The translations under genes and the position numbers were made by a program. The notes beneath the pieces were generated by a model. That model did no database searches and was not told where the DNA came from. It worked only from the letters and a program-made list of their open reading frames with translations. From NCBI RefSeq assembly GCF_003595195.1, contig NZ_CP032418.1, positions 2,166,001 to 2,230,000 on the forward strand: 64,000 bases of DNA. Direction: 5' to 3'. This document shows positions 35,042 through 45,463 of the stretch, one piece after another (the first letter of the stretch is position 1; the number at the start of each line of letters is the position of its first letter). Origin of the DNA: Paenisporosarcina cavernae (GTDB lineage Bacteria > Bacillota > Bacilli > Bacillales_A > Planococcaceae).

Positions 35042-35958
35042 GCATTCGGATTTTCTCCGACAATTTTCACTTCTAATTCTAACTCTACTCCAAACTTTTC
35101 TTTGACCGTACTTCGTACCATGTCAATTGTTTGGATGTAATCCGTTGCAGTAGCATTATTTTTATTTACAATAAACCCTGCGTGCTTCGTGGAAACTTCC
35201 GCTCCACCATAGCCTTTGCCTTGCAGATCACAATCTTGTATCAGTTTTCCCGCAAAATAACCAGGAGGTCGCTTGAAGACACTACCTGCAGATGGATATT
35301 CGAGTGGTTGCTTCGATTCACGTAAATGCGTTAAATCCGCAATCTTCGAATCAATCGCAAGTTGTTCGCCTTTTTCCAACATAAATTCTGCCGATAACAC
35401 GTAATAACCGTATTTCGTGATGGCGCTCTTACGGTACTCGAGCTCTAGCTGCTCCTTATTTAACACAAGTTTTTCCCCTTCGGGCGTCAACACCGTGCAC
35501 TGATAAATAATGTCTTTAATCTCGCCGCCATATGCACCAGCATTCATCGCCATTGCACCACCGATTGATCCTGGAATTCCACATGCAAACTCAAGACCCG
35601 TAAGCGATTCCACCGCTGCAGCTTTTGACACGTCAATAATGTCAATTCCAGCTTCGCAATAAACGTGCAAATCGTTAATATACACACGGTTTAACTTTGA
35701 AAAATTCAACACAATGCCACGCACCCCACCGTCACGCACCACCATATTGGAACCATTTCCAAGTAGTAGAAGCGTCACGTCATTCTCATGCGCGTACTTT
35801 ACCACAAATTGTGCTTCCTCTTCCGTGTTTGGAGCCACATATAAATCGGCAATCCCGCCCATTCTCGTCATCGTATGCAAATGTAGCGGCTCATCCATCA
35901 TCATACTATCCTGAGGAAGCTTCGTTCCCAAATCTTGTATCCAACGCTCTTTATTCAT
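35038..35958 (-). CDS. murB: UDP-N-acetylenolpyruvoylglucosamine reductase
   Basis: FAD enzyme that reduces enolpyruvyl-UDP-GlcNAc to UDP-MurNAc in the cytoplasm. 306 residues, Gram-positive short form. FAD-domain motifs LLLGNGSNMVVRDGGVRGIV (near 70) and GIPGSIGGAMAMNAGAYGGE (near 130), and the catalytic serine in YPSAGSVFKRP (near 225). ATG start. Not in the mur/dcw cluster here, stands alone. Confidence 0.96.
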   Translation of the reverse strand: MNKERWIQDLGTKLPQDSMMMDEPLHLHTMTRMGGIADLYVAPNTEEEAQFVVKYAHENDVTLLLLGNGSNMVVRDGGVRGIVLNFSKLNRVYINDLHVYCEAGIDIIDVSKAAAVESLTGLEFACGIPGSIGGAMAMNAGAYGGEIKDIIYQCTVLTPEGEKLVLNKEQLELEYRKSAITKYGYYVLSAEFMLEKGEQLAIDSKIADLTHLRESKQPLEYPSAGSVFKRPPGYFAGKLIQDCDLQGKGYGGAEVSTKHAGFIVNKNNATATDYIQTIDMVRSTVKEKFGVELELEVKIVGENPNA

Positions 35959-36029
35959 ACAAAAACCCTTTCAGCTTTCACGATTCTTTTCATAGTATGC
36001 GATGTTTACGATCGTTTGACAAGCAACAT

Positions 36030-36338
36030 TCACGATAACCATACTTTGGACCACTGCTCAATTCCATCAATCGCGGCCTTTAGACCCTCACCCTTACTCG
36101 TCAACGTATACTCCACACGCACCGGTGCCTCCTCATATACTTTTCGTGCCACGACACCTTCTTTTTCGAGCTCCTTCAACCGTTCCGACAAAAGTCTACC
36201 ACTAACAGGGAGCGCCGACTCCATCTCACTGAATCGCTTAGGTCCATCTAACAACTGATAAATGATCAACCCAGTCCACCGTTTACCGATCAAATCCATC
36301 GCCTTCGAAAGTCTTGGACATAATTCGACTTCGCTCAT
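36030..36338 (-). CDS. HxlR-family regulator, YodB/CatR type
   Basis: 102-residue winged helix. The single cysteine in ELCPRLSKAMDLIGKRWTG (Cys7) matches the redox-sensing cysteine of YodB and CatR, whose oxidation by quinones or diamide releases DNA. GPKRFSEMESALPVSGRLLSERLKELE is the recognition region. Divergent from a CatE-like dioxygenase, with two operator-like sites in between. By analogy it represses that gene and itself. ATG start behind AGAGGTGA. Confidence 0.88.
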   Translation of the reverse strand: MSEVELCPRLSKAMDLIGKRWTGLIIYQLLDGPKRFSEMESALPVSGRLLSERLKELEKEGVVARKVYEEAPVRVEYTLTSKGEGLKAAIDGIEQWSKVWLS

Positions 36339-36378
36339 TTCCGCTCACCTCTTTATAGAAGTAGTATACACCGAAAAC

Positions 36379-36455
36379 CTACTTTCGTAAAATAGAGTAA
36401 CTTAATTACTTGACGTAATTGAATTACCATTGTATATTTACTTACGAAAAGTAAC
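36379..36455. promoter_or_regulatory. divergent promoters with two HxlR-type operator sites
   Basis: Plus promoter for the dioxygenase: TTGACG (36410-36415), 17 bases, TATATT (36433-36438), overlapped by TTACTTACGAAAAGTAAC (36438-36455). Minus promoter for the regulator: TTTACG, 17 bases, TATACT, its -35 inside CTATTTTACGAAAGTAG (36379-36395 on minus). Both sites share a TTACGAAA core between TA-C / G-TA ends, as in YodB/CatR boxes. Confidence 0.7.
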
Positions 36456-36478
36456 TTTAAGGAAAGGAGTTAATAATA

Positions 36479-37342
36479 ATGAGCTTTCAATTAGACCCTC
36501 AACTCCGAATGGGCCACCTGACACTACGAGTACAATCGCTCTTGGCAATGAAGGACTTTTACGTTCGCGCTTTTGGCTTTGATGTATTAACAGAGGCAGA
36601 GACGGAGGTCATATTTACCGCCAATGGTCGTGACAAACTTCTCGTTTTACAAGCTGATCCAGATGCTACGATACGAGAACGCCATATGGCAGGACTCTAT
36701 CATGTCGCATTTCTTGTCTCTTCTCGAGAAGACTTAGCTTACGTCATTCATCATCTATTAAATAGCGGCATACAATTAGATGGTGCGGCGGATCATTTAT
36801 TCTCAGAAGCATTCTACTTACACGATCCGGAAGGAAACGGGATTGAAATTTACCGAGACCGCTCGCGAGAAGAATGGGAATATCAAGAAAACGGCGATTT
36901 AGCAGTCGCAAATGCTCCTATTCAATTTCAGGCAATAATGGACACACTCGATCAGAATCGTCCATGGAACGGCTTTCCATCCGATACTGTAATCGGACAT
37001 ATACATTTGCAAACTGTAAATTTAGAAGAGGCACGTACCTTTTTTCTCGAAGTACTTGGAATGGATTCCATGATTCAATTACCCAATTCTGCTGAATTTG
37101 TATCAGCTGGTGGTTATCACCATCACATCGCTGTCAACGTTTGGCAAGGGTCACACCGTAAGGTTGCATTGCCATCCAGTACAGGAATTGTCGAGTACTC
37201 CATGATTGTAAGTACACTCTCTGAGCTTGAACGATTAGCCAACCATTTTAGGGAGTTAGAAGTACCTTTTATGCAGAACAAAAACACTGTAAGTCTCAAA
37301 GATATGAACGGCACGAACATAATTATTACTTCAGAGGATTAA
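36479..37342 (+). CDS. CatE-like VOC dioxygenase
   Basis: 287 residues with two glyoxalase modules (about 10-125 and 170-280). Metal-ligand segments are MGHLTLRVQSL (first His), YHVAFLVSS, GNGIEIYRDR (Glu), and in the second module GHIHLQTVNL and YHHHIAVNVW. Matches the YfiE/CatE catechol-2,3-dioxygenase group. Start ATG at 36479 with AAAGGAG. Divergent from the HxlR regulator, reproducing the catR-catE logic of B. subtilis, but without a catD gene. Confidence 0.87.
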   Translation: MSFQLDPQLRMGHLTLRVQSLLAMKDFYVRAFGFDVLTEAETEVIFTANGRDKLLVLQADPDATIRERHMAGLYHVAFLVSSREDLAYVIHHLLNSGIQLDGAADHLFSEAFYLHDPEGNGIEIYRDRSREEWEYQENGDLAVANAPIQFQAIMDTLDQNRPWNGFPSDTVIGHIHLQTVNLEEARTFFLEVLGMDSMIQLPNSAEFVSAGGYHHHIAVNVWQGSHRKVALPSSTGIVEYSMIVSTLSELERLANHFRELEVPFMQNKNTVSLKDMNGTNIIITSED

Positions 37343-37388
37343 GAAAAATTTTTTGGGGTAATTATTAGAAGAATAATTTTAACACTAT

Positions 37389-37451
37389 TATCTTAAATTC
37401 AAGATATTTTAATTCAAGACTATTGACATCGAGATACTTTTACATTACGAT
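37389..37451 (+). promoter_or_regulatory. yceI promoter with MhqR-like box
   Basis: TATCTTAAATTCAAGATA (37389-37406) resembles the MhqR operator. A second half-like TTCAAGAC and GAGATA follow. The promoter is TTGACA (37423-37428), 17 bases, TACGAT (37446-37451). Confidence 0.6.
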
Positions 37452-37489
37452 TAAAAAAGTTAACCAACACACATTAGGAGGAAATGAAC

Positions 37490-38017
37490 ATGAAAAAATG
37501 GAACGTAGACCCAGCTCACTCAACACTAGGATTTTCAGTAAAACACATGATGGTATCGAAAGTACGCGGAAACTTTAATCAATTTGATGCACAAGTTGAA
37601 GCGAACGAAAACGATTTAACAGGTGCATCCATCGCATTTGACATCGATGTTGCTAGTATTAACACAAACAACGAAGATCGTGATAATCACCTTCGTTCAG
37701 AAGACTTCTTCAATGTAGAAGCATTCCCGAAAATGTCTTTCGTTGCAACAGACATCACAAAGAAAAATGATTCTGATTACACCATCACTGGTGATTTAAC
37801 GATTAAGGATGTCACAAAACCAGTAACATTCGATGCAGAATACGAAGGAAAAGGAACAAACCCATGGGGTCAAGAAGTAGTCGGTTTTACAGCAGAAGGT
37901 AAAATCAACCGTAAAGACTTCGGCTTAACATGGAACCAAACGTTAGAAACTGGCGGAGTATTAGTCGGAGAAGACATTAAACTTAACTTAGAAATTCAAG
38001 CGAACCCAGCACAATAA
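37490..38017 (+). CDS. yceI: YceI-family polyisoprenoid-binding protein
   Basis: 175 residues, one lipocalin-like YceI domain: WNVDPAHSTLGFSVKHMMVSKVRG at the start, DHLRSEDFFN-type motif (DNHLRSEDFFNVEAFPKMSF), and GFTAEGKINRKDFGLTWN. These beta-barrels bind long isoprenoids, including quinones. No signal peptide, so cytoplasmic. Of two near ATGs, the one at 37490 is correctly spaced from AGGAGG. An MhqR-like box upstream and the neighbouring CatE-like gene suggest a role in quinone stress. Confidence 0.9.
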   Translation: MKKWNVDPAHSTLGFSVKHMMVSKVRGNFNQFDAQVEANENDLTGASIAFDIDVASINTNNEDRDNHLRSEDFFNVEAFPKMSFVATDITKKNDSDYTITGDLTIKDVTKPVTFDAEYEGKGTNPWGQEVVGFTAEGKINRKDFGLTWNQTLETGGVLVGEDIKLNLEIQANPAQ

Positions 38018-38178
38018 TGTACATTACCCCTTATCTCACATTTCGAGGTAAGGGGTTTATTATGTTTAATACGCTAGGTAATAGTACTAAATGAAAGGAG
38101 TGAACAGCTAGTATGCCGGAATAATAGTATCTTCTCAAAAATAGGATAGCTCTACATATTTTATTTCCTTAATCCTTC

Positions 38179-38219
38179 TATCAGCGGTATAACGCTTTCT
38201 ATTGGCGGAACACTTTTCT
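38179..38219. repeat. 21-bp-period intergenic repeat, TATCAGCG type
   Basis: Two units, TATCAGCG at 38179 and TATTGGCG at 38200, exactly 21 bp apart, just beyond the terminator of the GGDEF-EAL gene. The rest of the 260 bases between the convergent yceI and GGDEF-EAL genes shows no gene. Confidence 0.6.
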
Positions 38220-38225
38220 CAAACG

Positions 38226-38256
38226 AAAAATGCCATGAATACAGGATTCATGGCAT
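38226..38256 (-). terminator. intrinsic terminator of the GGDEF-EAL gene
   Basis: On minus ATGCCATGAATCC-TGT-ATTCATGGCAT with five T. Confidence 0.88.
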
Positions 38257-38278
38257 CATAACGGATACATTCTTTTAT

Positions 38279-40444
<2,166 letters not shown>

Positions 40445-40572
40445 CTCTCTACTCCTTTCTACCAAATTGCGTCAAAATAACCTAATTATCTGTCATTATA
40501 TTCCAAAATAAGTATTCTTTGCTTCTATAGTATTTTCAGTCAAATTAGCCCAATAGTCAATGCTATTTTCCA

Positions 40573-41595
40573 TTATGGGCGAAATTCCATTCGCAGACTG
40601 GCTTTCGAATCCTTTACCTCTACAGTGGCAAAAGCACCATTCACAAGTGTCCATTGCGGGGGCATATGACCGAAATCGCCATCATAGGCAATGGGAATAT
40701 CTAAAGATTGCTGTAAACGCTCCATCGCATCCACAGCGGTAAAATCCTCCACATCTTGTGCAGCTGGTGTTCTTCCAAACAAAATGCCACTAGTGTTTTG
40801 AAACCATCCGGCTTGTTGCAATTGTAAAAGTGTTCGATAAAAATCAGTCGCACTAAAACCATCCACTTCGAAGTACCACAAGATAGGTTCATTCTTGATA
40901 AATGTCTGTTGGAAAGTAGCTATATCTCCATACGGTGTCCCACATAAATGACAAACAGTATCGAGGCAACCTCCTAACAATCTCCCTTCTACTCTTATCG
41001 GCACATCGCCTATCGTTTTCCACTGTGTTTTTTCGGTTAAATGAAAAACATATGGTTTTGCTTCACGTGTATGATCCCACGAAGATTGAAACTTCTCCGA
41101 AGAGTGTTGAATAAGAGATTCACCCACTTTCATTTGTAAAACATCGAGAAATTTTGATGTTGTAGGATCCCATTCATCACTACGTAAATCCACTAGATTG
41201 GTACCATGAGCTGTCGCAATACCTGCTCTCACCGTTACACTAAACAGCAGCGTACTCACGTCTGAATAACCTAAGAGCCATTTAGGAGAAAGTACCGTGA
41301 AATCAATTAGTGGTAAAATTTCTTGCAGAATTTCTCCTCCCCATGGGGGGATAATGGCTTGTATAGATGGGTTTTCCCACATCTCCTTCAATTCTTTTGC
41401 ACGTAGTTCTTTCGGTGCTGAAGCTGCTTTCTCTTGTGTCCACGTTGTCTTCCCTATTTTTACCAGAAAGCCTCTTGTCTCTAGTTGAGAAACTGCTTGA
41501 TGGATTAATGAATGTAAAAATTCTGGCACGCCTGATGAAGGTGCAGTAACTCCAATTGTATCTCCGAATTTTACTGGTGCTGGATAGCGAATCAC
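40573..41595 (-). CDS. LD-carboxypeptidase / MccF-like peptidase (S66)
   Basis: 340 residues. S66 serine peptidase: GDTIGVTAPSSG at the N-terminus, the nucleophile region LLGYSDVSTLLF (Ser in GYSD), GRLLGGCLDTV and the C-terminal YDGDFGHMPPQWTLVNGA with the catalytic His. Members cleave L,D-bonds in muropeptides (LdcA) or inactivate microcin C-like compounds (MccF). The GTG at 41595 follows GGGGGA; the longer frame has no support. Divergent from a DUF2500 gene. Confidence 0.88.
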   Translation of the reverse strand: MIRYPAPVKFGDTIGVTAPSSGVPEFLHSLIHQAVSQLETRGFLVKIGKTTWTQEKAASAPKELRAKELKEMWENPSIQAIIPPWGGEILQEILPLIDFTVLSPKWLLGYSDVSTLLFSVTVRAGIATAHGTNLVDLRSDEWDPTTSKFLDVLQMKVGESLIQHSSEKFQSSWDHTREAKPYVFHLTEKTQWKTIGDVPIRVEGRLLGGCLDTVCHLCGTPYGDIATFQQTFIKNEPILWYFEVDGFSATDFYRTLLQLQQAGWFQNTSGILFGRTPAAQDVEDFTAVDAMERLQQSLDIPIAYDGDFGHMPPQWTLVNGAFATVEVKDSKASLRMEFRP

Positions 41596-41667
41596 GATGT
41601 CGTCCCCCAAAAAATGTATTGAAACTATTTTACCGAAATGTCGTAATAGTAGATAGGGGGGATTTAT

Positions 41668-42060
41668 ATGCCATTTGAACAATTCGGAGATCCATACAGT
41701 AGTGGGGGATTTGACGTTTTCTCTTTATTTTCGATCATCTTTCCACTCTTTTTCCTTGTCGTATTTGGAATCATTCTTTTTGCAATCATTAAAGGAATTT
41801 CTCAATGGTCCAAAAACAATCGCTCACCAATCCTGACTGTTCCTGCTGAAGTAGTGACAAAGCGGACGAAAACTTCAGGGGGTACAGGAGATTCTGCAGC
41901 GAGTACTCGTTACTTTGTGACGTTCGAAGTACAAAGTGGCGATCGAATGGAACTACAGTTGAGTGGCCAAGAATTCGGTATGCTAGCTGACGATGATATC
42001 GGATTACTCACATTTCAAGGGACACGTTATAAATCATTTGAACGCAAAAAAAGTAACTAG
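41668..42060 (+). CDS. DUF2500 family protein
   Basis: 130 residues: one transmembrane helix (about 17-45) followed by a small beta domain (LTVPAEVVTKRTKTSGG..STRYFVTFEVQSGDRMELQLSGQEFGML..GLLTFQGTRYKSFER), which is the DUF2500 pattern. ATG behind a GGGGGGA run. Its stop lies at the base of the terminator. Function unknown. Confidence 0.88.
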   Translation: MPFEQFGDPYSSGGFDVFSLFSIIFPLFFLVVFGIILFAIIKGISQWSKNNRSPILTVPAEVVTKRTKTSGGTGDSAASTRYFVTFEVQSGDRMELQLSGQEFGMLADDDIGLLTFQGTRYKSFERKKSN

Positions 42061-42083
42061 GAATTCGAATCCTAGTTACTTTT
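42047..42083 (+). terminator. intrinsic terminator of the DUF2500 gene
   Basis: AAGTAACTAGGAATTC and its complement form a stem of about 15 bp; TTTTC follows. Confidence 0.85.
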
Positions 42084-42173
42084 CAATTTATACAAGAAAC
42101 GTTTACCTGTCGTTTCATAGTTTACTTTTAGATTATTCCAATCGCTCTACAACACTAAGTCGTAATCCTTTGC

Positions 42174-42809
42174 TTATACAGAAACAGTAGCAAGACGCGC
42201 TGCAGACTCTTGCACTTTTCGCATTCCTTCTGCAATGATTTCTTCTGCGCGATCTGGGAACTGGTTATGACCTTCAATGATAATTTCTTCCACGTCTTTT
42301 ATTCCAAAGAAATTCATGATCATTCGAATATAGTTGACACTCATTTCACTCGGTGCCATTTCCGGAGTCGAGTAGACGCCTCCACGTGCATTTAAAATGA
42401 TTGCCTTTTTATCGGGAACTAATCCGATTGGTCCATTCTCATTGTAGCTAAATGTCACACCAGCACGATAAATATAGTCAATAAACGTCTGTAAAGCAGC
42501 TGGAATGGTTTTATTCCAAAGTGGGAAGGCAAACACTACGACATCGGCTTCCATAAACGCGTCCATTGCTTTGTTCGAAGCAGTAAGAATACGTTGTTCC
42601 ACGTCATTTAATGGCTCAGCTTGTGCGGACTTGCCCATTGCAGTAAAGAAATCTTGGCCGAAATACGGCATATCTTCTTTAAATACATCAAACGTATTGA
42701 CTGTTACATCTTTCGCTTGTGAAATTTCTTCCATAAATACGTCATACATTTTACTTGAAATTCCTTCTGTTGAAGGACGGTTATTTGCTTTTACAACTAA
42801 AACATTCAT
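42174..42809 (-). CDS. azoR: FMN-dependent NADH azoreductase
   Basis: 211 residues, flavodoxin-like fold: MNVLVVKANNRPSTEGIS for the FMN phosphate site, ADVVVFAFPLWNKTIPAALQTFIDYIYRAGVTF and ILNARGGVYS. Reduces quinones and azo dyes by two electrons, so it belongs with the electrophile defence. The ATG at 42809 follows TTGGAG; a GTG three codons earlier overlaps that site. A 10-bp palindrome AAGACGTCTT lies 55 bases upstream. Orthologous to AzoR1/AzoR2 of B. subtilis; which one is unclear. Confidence 0.92.
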   Translation of the reverse strand: MNVLVVKANNRPSTEGISSKMYDVFMEEISQAKDVTVNTFDVFKEDMPYFGQDFFTAMGKSAQAEPLNDVEQRILTASNKAMDAFMEADVVVFAFPLWNKTIPAALQTFIDYIYRAGVTFSYNENGPIGLVPDKKAIILNARGGVYSTPEMAPSEMSVNYIRMIMNFFGIKDVEEIIIEGHNQFPDRAEEIIAEGMRKVQESAARLATVSV

Positions 42810-42875
42810 TTCAAACACTCCAATTTCGGTTAATTTATCGACAATTTTTACTTCTTCATTTCAAGACGTCTTACA

Positions 42876-42918
42876 GTATAAAAGTGAGCAGTGTAGAATT
42901 CCAGTGATCTGCTCACTT
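42876..42918 (-). terminator. intrinsic terminator of the FrnE-like gene
   Basis: On minus GTGAGCAG and CTGCTCAC flank a 17-base loop, followed by TTTTATA. Confidence 0.7.
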
Positions 42919-42942
42919 CGTATATTGTTTTCAACTCATTTA

Positions 42943-43653
42943 TTAGATATCACAAGAGTCATCTGAGCAGACATTCGCATTCGTGTCGCCAAGAAGCTGT
43001 AACTTCGAGCGCTGAATACCTTCTTCTGCCGCCACTTTTTCTAACATTTCTTCAAATACATCGTTTGGTTGTGCGCCAGAAATCGCGTATTTTTCATTCA
43101 CCACAAAAAATGGCACTCCGCGAACTCCCAACTCGATTCCTTCTTGCATTTCCACTCGAACTGCCGCCAAGTTTTCTTTCGTTTCGAGCATTGCTTTCGC
43201 TTCTTCTACGTTTAGCCCTGCTTCTTTCACGATCTCTAGCAAAACTTCTCTACGACCGATTTCCCTAGCATCAATGAAATAAGCATGGAATAGTCGTTCG
43301 CTCAATTCTTTCGCTTGATCATTCTTTTGTGCCCACATCACTAAACGATGAGCATCACGAGTATTCGCCGGACGAATAGCATCGAAATTATAGGTGAGAC
43401 CAACAGATTTCGCTTGCTCTCGTACTCCATCCGTCATTTGTTTTGCGGCTTCCACAGTCGTTTGATATTTTCGTGCAAGTGATTCATATGTTGTTTCTTC
43501 CGATGTTGCAGGCGCAGACATATCCAACTCATAGCTTTTGAACACAACGTCCACGTGATCTTGAAGTCCTTTCTTTTCAATCGCTTGTTCTAATCGTCTT
43601 TTTCCTATATAACAAAACGGACAAACATAGTCCGACCAGATTTCAATTTTCAT
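42943..43653 (-). CDS. DsbA-family oxidoreductase, FrnE-like
   Basis: 236 residues with a thioredoxin fold carrying the CPFC active site (IWSDYVCPFCYIGKRRLEQA, residues about 11-14) and the long helical insertion of the FrnE/polyketide-synthesis group; GVRGVPFFVVNEKYAISGAQ holds the cis-proline. Two more cysteines lie at the extreme C-terminus (NVCSDDSCDI). No signal peptide, so cytoplasmic. ATG at 43653 after AGAGGTGA. An MhqR-type box overlaps its promoter. Confidence 0.92.
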   Translation of the reverse strand: MKIEIWSDYVCPFCYIGKRRLEQAIEKKGLQDHVDVVFKSYELDMSAPATSEETTYESLARKYQTTVEAAKQMTDGVREQAKSVGLTYNFDAIRPANTRDAHRLVMWAQKNDQAKELSERLFHAYFIDAREIGRREVLLEIVKEAGLNVEEAKAMLETKENLAAVRVEMQEGIELGVRGVPFFVVNEKYAISGAQPNDVFEEMLEKVAAEEGIQRSKLQLLGDTNANVCSDDSCDI

Positions 43654-43673
43654 AACTTTCACCTCTAAAAAAT

Positions 43674-43706
43674 AGTATAGGATGGCATTCTCTCGAATTC
43701 AAGATA
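43674..43706 (-). promoter_or_regulatory. FrnE-like gene promoter with MhqR-type box
   Basis: Minus: TTGAAT (43697-43702), 17 bases, TATACT (43674-43679). The -35 is embedded in TATCTTGAATTCGAGAGA (43689-43706), which differs from the MhqR box by one arm base. Confidence 0.7.
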
Positions 43707-43869
43707 AATGCTCATGCATGAAAATGTGGTAACGGAACAGAAGATGGACTCTTAGTATCTTTTATTAAATAGAGATACAAGTTTTTAATCCCGATCTATT
43801 TTAACTACCCAAACTACTTACGTTTCCTAAAACATTTATCCTACTTTACACGTGAGTTCCGTTCCACAT

Positions 43870-43900
43870 AAAAAAGCCCTAGAGATTCTAGAGCTTTTCC
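43870..43900 (-). terminator. intrinsic terminator of ppaC
   Basis: On minus AAAAGCTCTAGAATCTCTAGGGCTTTTTT. Confidence 0.88.
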
Positions 43901-43906
43901 ACATAT

Positions 43907-44830
43907 TTACGCTTCCGTTAATGCTTCCGTTAATACAGGAACCACTTGTTTTTTTCGAGAAACTACTCCTTTAAGGAGTGCCTTATTTTGTTCAAAGTTA
44001 ACTCCAAATGCTTTCTCTGCTTTAGTCGCTTGACTTCCTAAAGCAATTGCTACGGAATCATTATTTAAAATGTCTGTAATCACAAAGAAGAACAAATCCA
44101 AGTTTTTCTCTGCAATATTACGATAAATTGCTGCTTCTAGTTCTTCTTGACGAGATAAGACATCTTCTACATCCACAGTATTCACTTGAGCAATTTCTAT
44201 TTTATAGTCACCCATCCCGAATTCTTTCGCATCGAGCGTCAACAACTCTTCTAGCGTTTTTTTACTTAAATCAGCTCCTGCTTTTAACATGTCTAATCCA
44301 TATTCTTGCGCAGAAACGCCTGCAATTGTTTCTAGTTCTTTTGCAGCTGCAATATCTTGTTCCGTGCATGTAGGAGATTTGAATAATAACGAGTCAGAAA
44401 TAATCGCAGATAACATCAGACCAGCAATATTTGCTGGAATTTCGACATTATTTTCTTTGAATAATTTCAGTAAGATCGTTGCGGTACATCCGACAGGTTC
44501 AACACGCATATATAAAGGATCAGCTGTTTCAAAATTAGCTACTCTGTGATGATCGACTACTTCTAAGATGCGAGCATCTTCTATTCCATCGATACTTTGT
44601 TGGAACTCGTTGTGATCGACTAGGATTAATTCTGCTTCTCCAGCTTTCTCGACGAATTGAGGTGCTTCAAAACCAAATGTTGAAAGCGCGAATGCTGTTT
44701 CATCTTGTACTTCCCCTAAACGAATTGCTTGTGCGTCCATTCCTAGTTGTTGTTTTAAATAAGCGTAGACAATGGCAGACGAAATGGAATCGGTATCCGG
44801 GTTTTTATGTCCTGTTACAAAAATAGTCAT
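43907..44830 (-). CDS. ppaC: manganese-dependent inorganic pyrophosphatase (family II)
   Basis: 307 residues. DHH-family enzyme hydrolysing PPi in the cytoplasm: [30 protein letters not shown] (DHH motif) and [10 protein letters not shown] in the N-domain, SRKKQVVP in the C-domain. ATG at 44830 with AGGAGG, one base after the nsrR stop codon, so nsrR and ppaC are translationally coupled. A pyrophosphatase behind a nitric-oxide sensor is an unusual pairing. Confidence 0.95.
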   Translation of the reverse strand: MTIFVTGHKNPDTDSISSAIVYAYLKQQLGMDAQAIRLGEVQDETAFALSTFGFEAPQFVEKAGEAELILVDHNEFQQSIDGIEDARILEVVDHHRVANFETADPLYMRVEPVGCTATILLKLFKENNVEIPANIAGLMLSAIISDSLLFKSPTCTEQDIAAAKELETIAGVSAQEYGLDMLKAGADLSKKTLEELLTLDAKEFGMGDYKIEIAQVNTVDVEDVLSRQEELEAAIYRNIAEKNLDLFFFVITDILNNDSVAIALGSQATKAEKAFGVNFEQNKALLKGVVSRKKQVVPVLTEALTEA

Positions 44831-44831
44831 G

Positions 44832-45311
44832 TTATTCTTCCTCCTGATTTTCAAATGATGAATCGGTCGTGTTTGTGGGTGCTACTAATATAGAACGGAG
44901 TTCAGCTTTGTTTTCCAACAAATCCTCAAGTGTATATCCGTCTAATACAGCTAAATAGGCACGCAATGCTTGTGCAAGTATCCCTTTTAAATAACACACA
45001 GGTGTAATTACGCACTTGTTTCTTGCACAATCAAAACATTCTACTAAATAGAAATCATCTTCTGTTTGTCTAATTAGTTTGCCAATATTAATTTCTTTCG
45101 GTTGAATCGCTAAACGTATGCCGCCGCCTCTTCCACGTGTGGAATGAATATACCCTAGCTTCGCAAGATCATACGTTACTTTCATTAAATGATTTTTAGA
45201 AATTCCATACGCTTCGGATATTTCGCGAATCGTGGATAGCTCTCCCGACTCTTTTGTGCCAACGTACATCAGTACACGCAATGAAAAGTCGGAGTACATT
45301 GTTAAACGCAT
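44832..45311 (-). CDS. nsrR: NO-sensing Rrf2-family repressor NsrR
   Basis: 159 residues. Winged helix ([42 protein letters not shown]) followed by three cysteines, [16 protein letters not shown], spaced as in the [4Fe-4S] NsrR proteins. Nitric oxide attack on the cluster relieves repression. Divergent from hmp, its classical target, with an NsrR-like box between them. Confidence 0.94.
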   Translation of the reverse strand: MRLTMYSDFSLRVLMYVGTKESGELSTIREISEAYGISKNHLMKVTYDLAKLGYIHSTRGRGGGIRLAIQPKEINIGKLIRQTEDDFYLVECFDCARNKCVITPVCYLKGILAQALRAYLAVLDGYTLEDLLENKAELRSILVAPTNTTDSSFENQEEE

Positions 45312-45386
45312 CTTGTCACCTTACTTTCTACTTGTCCATTATAGCGATTATGTCTTTTCCGTGAAAGAAATGTGTCGGATTTTTTA

Positions 45387-45410
45387 AAGATGTATTTTAT
45401 ATATTGCTTT
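45387..45410 (+). promoter_or_regulatory. NsrR-like operator upstream of hmp
   Basis: AAGATGTATTT followed at dyad spacing by an imperfect second arm ending ATTGCTTT; the left arm equals the consensus half-site AAGATGYATTT. Located 54 bases before the hmp start. Confidence 0.7.
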
Positions 45411-45463
45411 AAGAAAATTAGGGGAGTAAGGTGAAGGTATCCAAAACGAAGGGAAGTTTTACA

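Noticed and set aside
42864-42873. AAGACGTCTT palindrome upstream of the azoreductase as a YodB or MhqR site
   Set aside because: It matches neither known box; only a short palindrome, so not annotated as an operator.
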